From NCBI GenBank assembly GCA_028551475.1, contig CM052356.1, forward strand, positions 12,427,884-12,491,883: 64,000 nucleotides of DNA, read 5' to 3'. This document shows positions 25,470-37,228 of this stretch, piece by piece; within the stretch, counting starts at the first letter, position 1, and every line of letters begins with the position of its first letter. Made by a program: the position numbers and the translations under genes. Origin of the DNA: Casuarina equisetifolia. Its lineage: Eukaryota > Streptophyta > Magnoliopsida > Fagales > Casuarinaceae. The notes under the pieces were generated by a model. That model ran no database searches, was not told the origin of the DNA, and saw only the letters and a list, made by a program, of their open reading frames with translations.

Positions 25470-26118
25470 TTTCAAACTTAGCCCATACCATGACCACATG
25501 TAGTCAATCCACCATTCACTGTCCCAACCAAAGTATGCTTTGATCCACACCATTCCTTTTATCCTTTCCTCAATTATTTGAAATTTTAAACATCTTGGTT
25601 GGAAAAAAGCCATTCTTAATGAAATACATGCATTGCACTTTACTAATACATAGGGATTGGTACATTGTGAACCCATAATGAATATTGTTAGGTGTAAATG
25701 GATCTTTAAACCCAAGTTGGCTTTAGATGGATCACTTAACTGGCTCAAGGTAAGGCTTATAGCAAAGGCTTTCAAAAAGAGCATGGTTTTGATTATCTTG
25801 AAAAGTATAACCCAGTAGTAAGGCCTATAATTGTCTGGATTAACCTAACTTCAGCTACAATTCAAGGTTGGGATCAATGTCAATATGATGCATATAATGG
25901 CCTTTCTTCATGGTGAACTAATGGGGCCTTTGTTTACGGAGAAACCACTTGATTTTCATAGCTAATAGTTTCCTTATCATGTTTATGCACTAGACTTGCT
26001 TTCTATGGGTTAAAACAAGGTCCTCAGGTATGGTTTGATTGCCTATCCTCTTTTCTACTAGACAAAGGATTCAATTTCTTTGCTTATGATCATTCTCTAT
26101 TCATATACAACCAAGGAA
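25470..26118 (+). pseudogene. Ty1/copia reverse-transcriptase relic cut by a gypsy LTR
   Basis: Readable copia pol blocks run in order: a lead-in spacer (SLSQPKYALIHT), GWKKAILNEIHALH, NIVRCKWIFKPKLALDGSLN, WLKVRLIAKAF, an RT block around VRPIIV ... TSATIQGWD, HGELMGPL, and the final LLDKG/YDHSLFIYNQG area at 26050-26115. Several frame changes and stops are present. The reading ends exactly where the gypsy LTR starts (TGATAACT at 26119), so the gypsy element inserted into this older copia copy. The rest of the copia pol is not found on the far side within this window. Confidence 0.8.
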
Positions 26119-27460
26119 TGATAACTTTATTTTTTATAGAGTTATTTTGACTATTTTAGGATACAAGTTTTGTGAGATAACATTTAAGTTTTCATATATT
26201 TATGCAACAAACCTCAAAAGAGCATGATAAACAAAGGAAAAGAAGGCTACAAGCAAGGCACATAAGGAATAAAAGAAAAAGAAAAAAGAAAAGCAAGGCA
26301 ACGTGTAAAGTAGAATAAAGAAGACAAAGGGACAAAAAAGTTAAAATAAAAGGGAAAGACACGTGAATTATGAGGGAGGAATCTAGGGCACACCTTCCAG
26401 GACAAGATAAAAACAAAGTGAATTTAGAGAAAAAAAAAAAGGTGCCACATAAGAGAAAAATAAAGAAGAAGAAGAAAGAGAGGAAAGGTGCTGCTAGAAC
26501 CAAGACCAAAGGGAAGAGAAAAAGAAAAGAAAAAAAGAGAAAGGAGAGGCACAACAACTTACCTCTACTTTATGCAATCCTTGATTTTGGTTTGATTTAT
26601 AGGAGTTTTGCAAAGAATTCTTGAAGAGAAGACAGTGAGATGACAACTTTCTTATTTTTCATTTAAGATGTTTTGCTTATTTTCTACTATTATTTTGGTT
26701 TATTATTTTATTACGTTCTAAATTTCTTTTGTTAGAGCAATGATGTAACTTAACTATGATAATGTGAATTTTATAAACTTTTATGCTTTGCAAGATATTT
26801 TATTTATGTGAGTTATATATTATTGTGTTTAATGCTTTTAAGTGATTGACTACCACTTGAATGATTTAATATGCATGTTTGAGATTGATAGATAGTAATA
26901 TACAGTTGCTTCTTATAATATATAATCATAAATTAAATATGGATAGGCATATACCATGTTGTTTGTGTGACTTTTGGTAATAAGATGATCGAAAAATTTA
27001 TTTAAACTAGGAATATTTATAAATTCTAATACACTTTATTTATTTTAATTCACATAGAGATACAGGGAATTAATAAATGAAGTAAGTTTACTATACTTAG
27101 ACATAGGATAGTAAATAAATTAAGAAATTTCACTATCACATAGGTATTATCATTCTTGCAGGTATAAACTATGGAAATTCATATCTAGTAATTATGGTGA
27201 AATTAAATACTCTAACATATTTCTCATATTGATTTTTTTTTACTTGGATTCAATTTTAATTAATCTTGAAATTTTGTTTTAGAAATTTTGAATTTTAATT
27301 CATCATCAACTATACATTTATTTGCTAGATAAATTTTAGGATTAATTCATTGTTGGTACTCAATTAGCCTAGTATTCACCAATCTCTATGTGACAATACA
27401 CTTTCTTATTATTATATTACTTGTTCGACATGTTCACTTGCATTTAAAATTCACTAAACA
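26119..27460 (+). repeat. 5' LTR of Athila-like gypsy element
   Basis: Starts TGATAACTTTATTTT, the same start as the other LTRs in this window, and ends in CACTAAACA, five bases before a primer-binding site. The U3 part (about 26215-26545) is strongly purine-rich. The R/U5 part (26730-27460) matches 56260-56936 and the reverse complement of the 44789, 48177 and 59746 LTRs. The length of 1342 bp is typical of large gypsy LTRs. No matching 3' LTR lies to the right. Confidence 0.85.
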
Positions 27461-27466
27461 AGTTTT

Positions 27467-27484
27467 TGGCATTGTTGCTAGGAT
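27467..27484 (+). other. Primer-binding site (tRNA-Asp type), mutated
   Basis: TGGCATTGTTGCTAGGAT corresponds to the TGGCGCCGTTGCCGGGGA site used by Athila-type elements, with CpG-type C-to-T and G-to-A changes. The better-kept version in this window is at 59722-59740. Confidence 0.75.
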
Positions 27485-27659
27485 TATTTGTTTACCACTA
27501 ATTAATATTAATCTTGAATAATTCTAAGTTTGATCTAGCTTTTATTATCTTTAAAAAAAATCAATTTCTTTTGTTAGATTTTATTTTCTTTTTGCTTTAT
27601 TATTGTTATTTTTTTCCTTTAAAAAAATCATTTTTTTTAGTTTTTACTATTCAAAGGTG

Positions 27660-29150
27660 TTATAAATGTGTATGACCCACAGCCAAGAAGGACAACTTGT
27701 TGATCTTGATCCAGAAATTGAATGCACACTCAGAAAGAAATGAAAGCAACTAAGAAAACAAAGAAGTGAAGATAGAAGAATGGCGGACAATGATGATCCA
27801 CACAGGGCGGGGGCCCTGGCTCAGTGGCGTTCTCTAAGCCAAACCCTGACCAGCCATCCCAAGGGTCGTGGGTTCGAACCCTATACCCCCTTCCCCCGAG
27901 TGCATGAGTTTATAATAAATCAAAAAACTTGTAACTTAAGTGAACAACTTTGAAATCAAGCTAACACTCATTCAAATGCTTCAAAATTCGGTGTAATTTA
28001 ATATGCTACCAAACAATGATCTAAATACTCACATTGAGGTTTTCCTTGAAAATTATGCCATGAGCAAATACAATGGAGTCACAGATGATGTTGTTAGGTT
28101 AAGGATATTTCCATTTTCTCTTAGAGACAAAGTTAAAAATTGGCTTTCTTTTCTTCCTATAGGATTAATTACAACATGGGATGATTTGACTCAAAAGTTT
28201 CTTAGTAAGTTTTTCCTTTAACAAAGTCTACCAAAATGCATAATGATATTACTATTTTTATGCAGATAGACAATGAATCGTTGTATAAAGCTTGGGAAAG
28301 ATTCAAGGAGCTTTTGAGAATATGTCCACATCATGAACTACCCATATGGTTACAAATACAACCTTTCTATAATGGGTCTAGTACAAATCTTCATTTTATG
28401 TTTGATACATCTACATGAGCGGTCTTAAACAAAAAGACACCCATATAAACATATGACCTCTTAGAAGAAATGGCATCCAATAGTTATCAATGGTCTATTG
28501 AAAGGCTACTAGTGTGTAAAGCAAATGAAGTTCATGAAATGGATGCTTTCATTGCAATATATGCATAGTTTGATAAACTTAATAAGAAGATAGATAACTT
28601 GAATGCTCTAGTCATGAGGTTTTAGAACATAGTATATGATCATTATGTTGGAAGACATGTGAGTATAGAGTGTCAAGTAGGTAACACCTTTTCTCAAGGT
28701 AGTGAAGATGTTAACTTTTTTGGAAATTCAAGTAGGTCATATAATAATACATACTCTAACACTTACATTCCAGGATGGCATAACCACCCAAATTTTTCAT
28801 GAAGTAATTCCAGTGTAATAAGGCTGCCACTTGGATTTAAGCAACTAAAAGAAAAGAAGCCTAATTTAGAGGAAATGGTCTTCAAGATGTTACAGAACAA
28901 TCAAATAAGATTGCAAAACCAAGAAGCTTCAATTAGAAAGGTGTAAATAGGTCAATTGGCTAATATGATCTTAAGAAGGCAACATGGTTCTTTACTTAGT
29001 AGAATAGAGAATAATCCTATAAAAGATGCAAAGGCAATAATTCTAAGAATGAAGATGACATTGACAATAAAGATGTTAAGGATAAGAAAAAGAATGTTAA
29101 CATGCAGCTTGAGAGGCAACCAAGAGAACATTAGTCCCTAATAATTTCAA
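27660..29150 (+). pseudogene. Gypsy (Athila-like) gag relic
   Basis: Translation from about 27690 gives LVDLDPEIE, then the ATG at 27780 (MADNDDPH). A SINE then interrupts, and Gag resumes at 27938 with VNNFEIKLTLIQMLQNSV, followed by MLPNNDLNTHIEVFLE, a retrotransposon Gag core (WLSFLPIGLITTWDDLTQKFLSKFF) and RFKELLRICPHHELPIW. Beyond about 28430 the frame is broken by several stops. It lies directly between the primer site and the protease/RT relic, so it is the first gene of that element. Confidence 0.8.
27807..27937 (+). mobile_element. tRNA-derived SINE inside the gypsy gag
   Basis: Contains a clear A box, TGGCTCAGTGG (27817-27827), and B box, GGGTTCGAACC (27870-27880), at tRNA-like spacing of about 43 bp, followed by an AT-rich tail. 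It splits the Gag reading between MADNDDPH and VNNFEIK. The exact ends and target duplication are not clear. Confidence 0.7.
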
Positions 29151-29219
29151 GCCTTATATGCCTCCAGTTTTGTTTCCTCAAAAACTTTAGCAATATAAAA
29201 TAGATAAGCAATTTTCTAA

Positions 29220-32200
29220 ATGCCTAGTTATGCAAAATTTCTTAAGGAGATATTGAAAAATAAAAGGAAGTTGGAAGAGTATAAATCTATAAAGCTAACT
29301 GAAGAATATTTAGCCATCTTACAAAACAAATTGCTTCCAAAATTAAAAGATCCAAAAAGTTTTACAATTCCTTGTACTATTGGAGATTCTCACTTTGATA
29401 AGGCATTATGTGATTTAGGCCAATATTAATCTAATATCTTTTTCTGTTTTTAGGAAATTGAGATTAGGTAAAGTGAAGCTAACCACAATGCCCCTACAAT
29501 TGGCTAATCGATCAATCAAATATCCAAGGGGCATTGTAGAAGATGTGTTGGTAAAAGTTGATAAATTCATCTTTCCTACAAATTTTATAGTATTTGACAT
29601 GGAGGAAGACTTTGAGGTACCATTTATCTTAGGTCGACCTTTTCTAGCCATAGGAAAAACTTTGATTGATGTACAACAAAGGAAGTTAATCTTAAGAGTT
29701 CAAAATGATTCTATCACTTTTAATGTTTTTATTGCAATGAAACATCCCTATGATGATAGTTCTTGCTTTAGGGTTGAGATAATTGATAAGTTTATGAATA
29801 AGATCTTTTGGGAAAAGGTTTTCAAGGATCTACTTGAAGCGTGCTTAGTTCACACAAAGAATAAGGAAATTGAATGTGAGGAGATACAAGAGTATGCAAA
29901 TCTCATGGAGTCAAATCCACCATATTCACAACAAAAAGTAACAAAGTTTGAGGAATTAAGACAACACATGACAAAGCCTAAGCCATCAATTGAAGAACCC
30001 CTAACTCTTGAACTCAAGCTCTTACCTCCCTATTTGAAATATATTTATTTAGATGAATTTTTTAATTTTCCAATAATTATATCTTCTTTTTTGACAAAAT
30101 TAATAAAAGAGAAATTACTTTGGGTGTTGAGAAAGCATAAGGGAGCAATTGGATGGAAAATAATTGATATCAAGGGAATTAGTACTTCACTTTGCACGCA
30201 TAAGATTTTGATGAAGGAGCAATACAAAACCATTGTTCAACCTTAAAGGCACTTGAATCTAAAGATGTAAGAAGTGGTGAAGGCGGAGGTAATCAAATTG
30301 CTTGATGCAAGGATCATTTATCCCATCTTAAACAGTCCTTAGGTAAGTCTTGTACAAGTTGTGGTGCCAAAGAAAGGAGATATGATTGTTCAAAGAAATG
30401 ATAATAATGAATTGATTCCAACTGGGACAGTTACTGGATGGCATGTGTGTATAGATTATAGAAAATTGAATGATGCCATAAGAAAAGATCATTTCCTTTT
30501 GCCATTTATTGATCAAATGTTACAAAGACTTACAAGACTTGAATTTTATTGCTTCCTTAATGGGTATTCAAGGTATAATCAAATTCAAATTGCACTAGAA
30601 GATCAAGAGAAAATCATTTTCCTTTGTCCTTATGGTACCTTTGCTTTTTAAAGAATGTCCATTGGTCTTTGTAATGCACCAGTAACTTTTCAAAGATGCA
30701 TGATGGCCTTTTTTTTTTCTTTTTCTTTTTTATATGGTTGAAAGTTTTATTGAGATTTTCATGGATGATTTTTCTATATTTAGCTCATCATTTGACATTT
30801 GTTTAAATAATTTAGCAAAGGTCTTACAAAGGTGTGAGAAGACTAATCTTGTGTTGAATTAGGAGAAGTGTCATTTTATGGTGCAGAAAGAAATAATGAT
30901 TAAACATAAGATATCCAAAAAAGGATTAGAGGTTGATTGAGCTAAAGTGGAGGTCATTGCAAAATTGCCCCCACCAACATCAATAAGACTTGTTAGAGGA
31001 TTTTTAGGCATGTAGGATTTTATAAGCGATTCATAAAACATTTTTCTAAAATTACTAGACCCCTTTCAAGTTTGTTGGTTAAAGATGTGAAATTTAACTT
31101 TTCTAATGAATACTTGCAAGCCTTTAACACTTTAAAGGAAAAGTTAATATTAGTGTCAATCATGGTAGCACCAAAATGGGACTTACCTTTTGAGCTTATG
31201 TGTGATGCAAGTAATTCTACAATAGGAGCTGTTTTAGGACAAAGGAAGAAGATTTTTTTAAACCATTTACTATGCTAATTGAACCTTGTCAAGTGCATGA
31301 TTGAATTATTCAACAACAGAAAAAAAAAAAACTTTTGGCAATAGAATTTTCTTTTGATAAATTTTGTTCTTATCTAATTGGCTTCAAAGTTATTTTTTAT
31401 TTTGACCACTATGCTCTTAAGCATCTACTTGAAAAGAAAGAATCAAAAACTAAGTTGATCAAGTGGATTCTATTACTGTAAGAGTTTGATTTGGAAATCA
31501 AGGATAAGAAGGAGATTGAAAATCTAGTTACAAATCATTTGTCTAGAATTCCTAATCTGAAGGAAGAAGATTAACCAATTATGGAAGAGTTCCTTGATGA
31601 AAATATTTTTGTACTCTAATCCATCATAATTCACTAGTATGTTGATTTTGTCAATTATTTGGTAAGTAATTTTCTTCCTCCTAAAATGTCATATCAACAA
31701 AGAATTTTTTTTCTAACATTAAACATTATATTTAGGAAGAGCCTTTCTTATTTAAAGTCTGCGTAGATCAAGTTATAAGGAGATGTGTTCTGAAAAGAGA
31801 TAACCAGTATCCTACACCATTGTCATGCTAGAGAGACATGTGGTCATTTTGGTGCCACTAGAACTATAGCTGAGGTTTAACAGTTTAGATTTTATTGGCC
31901 CACACTTTTAAGAGATGGATATTCATATGTAGTTACATGTGATCAATGTTGAAGAACTAGAAATTTTTCTAAAAAACATGAGATGCCTCTAAACAATGTT
32001 GTTGTGTGTGGATTATTTAATGTTTGGGGTATCAATTGCATGGGACCCTTTACACCTTTGTATGGAAATATGTATATTTTGTGGCTGTTGAGTATGTGTC
32101 TAAATGGGTAGAAGTGGTAGGATTGCCAACAAATGATGCTAAGGTTGTGGTTAAATTCTTAAAGAAAAATATTTTTACTTGATTTGGCACTCTTAGGGCA

Positions 32201-32905
32201 ATTATAAGTGATAGAGGGACATATTTTTGTAACAAATAATTTGCAGCACTATTGGGTAAGTATGAGGTTACCAATAAGATTGTAACCCTTTATCACCCTC
32301 AAATTAATGGTTAAGTTGAGATATCAAATAGGAAAATTAAGAAAATTTTGGAAAAAACTGTGAATGCCTCAAGGAAAGATTGGTAAATAAAACTTGATGA
32401 AGCACTTTAAACCTATAGAACAACATTCAAAAACACTAATTGGAATGTCTCCTTTTAGGGTAGTGTTTGAGAAGGCTCGTCATCTACTAGTAAAATTAAA
32501 GCAGAAAGCATATTGGGCATTGAAATTTTTAAACTTTGACATGCACCCTACAGGTGAAACTAGATTGTTGTAGCTAAATGAATTGGAAGAATTATGAGAT
32601 GAGGCCTATGAAAATGTCAAAATATACAAGGAGCAGACAAAAAGATGGCATGACAAACACATACTAAGAAAAAAGTTTGAGGTTAGCCAAAAAGTATTAC
32701 TTTATAACTCTCATCGTAAATTTTTTCCAGGTAAATAACAATCTTAATGGTTTAGCTTTTTTATAATTACAAAGTTATTCCTATAAAGAGCAATAAAAGT
32801 TGCGAATGAAACCCAAGGCACATTTAAGGTGAACAATCAATGTATGAAGCCCTACTTTAAAGGAGTTAACATGCAAAAAACTACCCTTGATCTTCGTCTT
32901 CCTTG
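29220..32905 (+). pseudogene. Gypsy (Athila-like) protease-RT-RNase H-integrase relic
   Basis: Protein order is that of Athila-type gypsy Pol. YAKFLKEIL ... LPKLKDPKSFTIPCTIG leads into the protease site ALCDLG at 29402-29419, where a frameshift follows. The open frame 29458-30246 continues with RSIKYPRGIVEDVLVKVD and ILGRPFLAIGKTLIDVQ. RT follows: GWHVCIDYRKLNDA (about 30440) and the catalytic FMDDFS near 30755-30772. RNase H has ELMCDASNSTIGAVLGQ (31195-31245), and the integrase zinc area and core run to 32750. The C-terminal part reads [19 protein letters not shown] and GTFKVN, ending near 32905. At least a dozen stops and several frameshifts make it non-functional. A T-rich expansion disrupts RT near 30711-30735. 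Confidence 0.9.
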
Positions 32906-34307
32906 AATAACAATATTGAAGATAGTTTGGCTTAAAACTATAAAGCAAGTGCTTCTTAGGTCTTAGGAGTGGTTTTCTTAGGTCTCATGAGTTTGTTCCA
33001 ATGCCATGTTGAGATCTTCTAATGACTAGAGCTAATCACAATTCAATATAGGAAGAAGAACGTTAAGTAGGAATTAAGAATATAGGGAGAACGGGAGGAA
33101 GCCCTTGGGTTGTGAACCAAAGAATCAAGTTCTTTACAACTTTTATATAAAATGAAAGAATAACAAGAAAACATGTTGGCTTAACAATATTTACATTCAA
33201 GCCTAATACAACAAATATACCCTAGACATGAAAGCTACACAATATCCTCATATTTCAACAATAACTTAGAGAGCGCATAGCATTTTATCATATCATTTTA
33301 CATTAGAATAAAAGTGTTAACAATGTAGATTGTCTTACATTACTAAGGATATACTTGATGATTTGTTTAAATTAAAGAAATTTTCTGCTACTCTTGAGTT
33401 AGGTTTTAAATTAGGCTTAAAGTCTTTTAATCTTAATATATTAACATTGCCTCAAAGCCAAGTTTTCAATTTTTTGTTGATATTCATCCAATGTTTCTCC
33501 TTTTGCACCCTTATAAGTCTTAGGCTAGTCTAGCCTTATTTGGTTCTTATGTTGATTTCTTTTTAAGGTGATGTTGCCTAATTTGAGATTATAGAAAAAA
33601 AAAGAAAAAGAACAAGAAAAGAACAACAATTCATAGAAATTAGAAGACTTGTGCAATAGTTCATCAAATGGAGGGTGAAGATTGATTTGTGGTTCGATTA
33701 AGCTGATTTTTTGTTAATAAGTTTAGGATTGGTTGTTCTTTATCTTGAATGCTTAGATTGTCATTTGAAACTCTTTAGACCAGCAAATTTAGGTCAAAAT
33801 GTTTTCTATTGGTTCTTTACTATCAATTATTGATTCCATTATTATTGGATTACTGCAACTTTGTTTTGTTGATGTTATTGAAAACTTGTTTGGGTTGTAT
33901 ACCTAAAGATTTATATAGTAAAGATTTGGATGAACTTTGTGGTCAATCATGTAGTTATTATCATTTACATTGGAGTAATGTTTTACGTAAAAAATTCTCA
34001 TGTTAATTGTGGTGTTTGAATTTTTATTTGTGCTTTAAAGTATTTTTATTCTTTACATTTCAGTATTTTCTCAGAAGTTCAATCAAAATGAGAAAGTTTA
34101 AACTTTTTTCCCAATAATAAGTCCACCGTTTGACACCACTAAATTAAAGAAATTTCCTTTTTACTCTTAAGTTGGGCTTAAAACCTTCTAATCTTAATAT
34201 GTTTAACAAACAAGACAAGACTTATTTGGACATTTAGCAATTATAATGGCATTGCAGGCATAAATTTTGTTTAATGGAAACGGATTGAGCAGGTAAATTG
34301 TCTGCGG
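32906..34307. other. Unassigned sequence with a diverged direct repeat
   Basis: 33367-33440 and 34139-34210 share AAATTAAAGAAATTT, then TTAGGCTTAAA/TTGGGCTTAAA and TTTTAATCTTAATAT/TTCTAATCTTAATAT, about 770 bp apart. They could be the remains of a small LTR pair, but no TG..CA ends or primer site are visible. The expected 3' LTR of the upstream gypsy element is absent. Confidence 0.45.
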
Positions 34308-35378
34308 CTATGTGTCTTCATCCAAGGCGGTGACTCCGCATTCTGGCGGGAGACCCTCAGGGAATCGACTTGTGTCCGTACAGTAATTGTAAACCATGTA
34401 ATTGGTCTGCACCCATTTTAGCCTTTTTTGGCCCGTATAATCAAGCTCCTGGGAGAGCGAGGCGTTATTGGGAGACGAGCTGCAAGAAGAGACACCATTG
34501 GACCAGATACAAGCACTGGCATTGAACTTCCGGAAGTAAGCAATGAACGGTGCTTAAGTCCAGTTTGTCTTCACAAGCCCGCCTCTTGTGGCCCAGTCAT
34601 CGGCGTTCCATATACTTGCGTACACCCTCATCGGCTGGTCCTTCGGATACGGAATGCCAAAAGACTGCAAGCTCTTGAGCTCTCTAATTGGTTTGCCGTC
34701 AACGTAGAATCTGAGACAAAGTAGTGACGAACAAATTAACAAACAAAAACATCAAAGAAAGGAAATGCAGCTTTGTTGGGACTACAGATGAGCACTTCAG
34801 TGCTTACACAACGTGTCCCTGACTCCACAGGGTGGAGTAAGTATGAAATTTAGCTGTGGGATCGAACCATAGGTAGAATTGCTGCTCCCTGTTGCCCATT
34901 CCTTGTGCGTATATGTTAGTGTGGACAATATAAGGATCACCGCTCAGATTTCCCAGGAACTCGAAGTCTATTTCATCCCAAGACGACCCTTGTGAGCGTA
35001 ACTGCAAAAGCGATATTTTCACATAAGAGGATGAAGCTTTAAACAATCCTGTTCATTAAACCACAAAAATGAGGACGAGAAACTCACATAGAATGCAGTA
35101 ACTGTGCCAGCAGAATTGCCTGAGACAAGCTTGAGCCGCATATCAATCTTCCCGAACAAGTATTCGTTCTTGGATTGGAAGCCTGAGCCAGAGGCACCGT
35201 CAAGGGAGAGGGAAAGAAGGTGGCCATTCTTGAGTATTTTGGCACGGCCATCTCCCCATTTGATATCCACATCTTCGTAGAAGTTGCCAGCAAAAGCGAC
35301 CACCAATGGGGCAACCATTAGAGGTATGATCAAAAACGTTACTGACGAATTTGAGCCATAAGAAAAAGATGCAACCAT
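34308..35378 (-). pseudogene. XTH gene with premature stop, 3 exons
   Basis: A second XTH, on the opposite strand to the first. Exons are 35378-35088, 35001-34808 and 34710-34308, with GT/AG junctions. Exons 2 and 3 (194 and 403 bp) have exactly the lengths seen in the intact copy. Residues 1-25 are a signal peptide. The catalytic block is [10 protein letters not shown] (105-114) with Trp where the first copy has His; the nucleophile Glu107 and glycosylation site NLSG remain. Codon 214, in the conserved NWTQAPF context, is TAA (34554-34556), so only 213 residues would be made and the whole XET_C domain is lost. After the stop the frame stays open to 34308 and still encodes the usual cysteines ([17 protein letters not shown]). 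Only this one lesion is seen, so inactivation looks recent, or the base may be a sequencing error. The start used is the ATG at 35378; the frame is open a little further upstream. Confidence 0.85.
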
Positions 35379-35469
35379 ATTGATCAATCTTCGACGGATT
35401 AGTCCTTTCTAGAAGCCAAGCCAAGTTGGATTTCTCCCAAGTTGAGAACGAAACTGATTTTGGCCCCCA

Positions 35470-35475
35470 TTTATA
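35470..35475 (-). promoter_or_regulatory. TATA box of the second XTH
   Basis: TATAAA on the minus strand about 92 bp upstream of the ATG, close to the distance seen in the intact XTH gene. Confidence 0.55.
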
Positions 35476-36738
35476 CTACCCAGAGTGGGTGACGAGAATG
35501 TTTTCCATAATTTGAATATGAAGGTTAGTGGCTCCAAAAGTGGGACTGCACAGCTGGACGGCAGATGCCAGACAAAACCGAATGGGCTCTACCATTATGG
35601 TCAGTCGGTCCACTAAAGAGCTGCTTCTACGGTGCATTTTTTAACGAGAAACCACGCAGCTGTTTCACAGGTTTCCTCCACTAAACCCAGGTTATGACTC
35701 GCTCCCTAGCGTCTGGCAACTTCCACAAAAACCATGTGCGGCCACAAGCGGAAAGTCTTGTAGCTTTCCATGGGCCCTCGCGAATTGCCAGATCATCAAG
35801 CACTAAGAAGGCTTTTAATTTACGGTTGCACATGAGGGCTTCGAATTCCATACGTTGGTTCCAAAAAGATCTTTGCGACCTTGGTCGTCTGAAGGCACCC
35901 CTTTTAGTAAACAGTGGAAATACAGGTCAGGATCTACGCATCACATGCTTTTCTGAAGGATGCTGATGGATTTTAGAACAGCGCATATATTGGTGGGGCA
36001 ATTTATGGAATCGGGATTCATTTACGATGAAGAGGCAGTAGGTTCGAGACTCTTGAGATTACTAGCATGAACGCGAGACTTCGCGACCAGGCAAAATAAA
36101 ATGACACATATTGGCGTGATTCACTTACAAAACCCAATGCCCTCTTTCATCGAAACGGCGGTTCTACTTGCCTTGGTGGATTTGCAGGCATTGCTACCGC
36201 GGATCACATAAAAGGGCCTTCGAATTTTGTCAGACAAATTATTAATTCTAGTGAGTTTTGCAGGAAAAGCGCTCAAGCTCGGATTTCAGTTCCTTTACTG
36301 AGATTTGCTCCAAGTGAAGTTGCGGCGGGAACCAAACTTTCGGCTTAAGAACTCTCGGACTTGGCTCTCGAGGAAGTGAACCAAGCACACAACCCTTGAT
36401 AAACCTAGCACAAATACGCTGGGAAGTAGAACACGTGGAATTCCTCGTTGATTCAAAATAGATTCTAGAGACTGTAAATAGTGAAGGAAAAGTTACAAGA
36501 AGCTCAAAAAAAAAAAAAAAAAAACCGCTAAACCCCAAACCCAAAAAACCCAAACCCCTCTTTCTCTACCCCTGAAAAAGCTCTCGACATTTTTATTTCA
36601 AATTTCAAACTCCCCTTTCTCGCCTGCCATGCCGGCGCCAGTTCCGATCGGTTACTGGCATGTGGCTCCCCCCTTTCTTTGTGTTTGACTTCGCTAACAA
36701 CTCTCCCCCTTAGGAGCGGTTCTTTCTTTATCTATCCA
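35476..36738. other. XTH upstream region and unassigned sequence
   Basis: The first few hundred bases to the right of 35475 should hold the promoter of the broken XTH. Beyond it, composition becomes GC-richer. An A run of about 20 lies at 36507-36525, followed by A/C-rich repeats of the type ACCCAAAAAACCC. No protein family was recognised in the open frames at 35694-35966 or 36248-36553. Confidence 0.35.
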
Positions 36739-36925
36739 AGGTCCCTCCCCAAATGGTGTCCAGGAGGCACTTTGGGAGTGGGACTTTCTAGCATCTCCTT
36801 TATCATTCCTACTTCCATACACTGCGGTACTCTCATTGCAAATCAAAGGTTAATCCCCAGATGGTGTCCAGAAAGTACTCTAGGGGCGGGCCTTTCCCAC
36901 AACTCCCCTATCATTTCCCTCTCCC
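36739..36925 (+). repeat. Diverged tandem duplication, period about 113 bp
   Basis: CCCAAATGGTGTCCAGGAGG with CTTTGGGAGTGGGACTTTC and CTCCTTTATCATTCC is repeated as CCCAGATGGTGTCCAGAAAG with CTCTAGGGGCGGGCCTTTC and CTCCCCTATCATTTC. Confidence 0.75.
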
Positions 36926-37228
36926 AACAACTCTTCAAATTTTGAAATCCCGCCCACACGGCACACCTAGTTCCGGTCACCATATGTCGGTGATCTATGG
37001 CCCTTCCTCCTTATCTTGGGAGGAGGTCTCACTCGCCGCCCGCCCGTTGGACCGGCGGTGATACAGACCATCAGGGTTTTTTTTCCCAAACCACCGCAAT
37101 CCAAGGACACTACATTTCTGGAAGAATCTTTTACTTTTTCACCGGACGTTGGTGGGTTTCACTGTCGACGATCCGGTAAGGTTTAAATTCATCGTCCCAT
37201 ACACCAGAGGTATACAACCATGGTGGTC

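Noticed and set aside
26192-26557. 121-codon Phe/Leu-rich frame, membrane-like
   Set aside because: Antisense to the purine-rich LTR U3; the apparent hydrophobic protein is just TTT/CTT codons of the tract.
27817-27880. Possible tRNA gene
   Set aside because: A and B boxes are present, but no cloverleaf with a proper acceptor stem can be drawn; a SINE fits better.
35385-35387. Earlier start for the second XTH at 35387
   Set aside because: That codon is TTG; the first ATG in frame is at 35378 and already gives a normal signal peptide.
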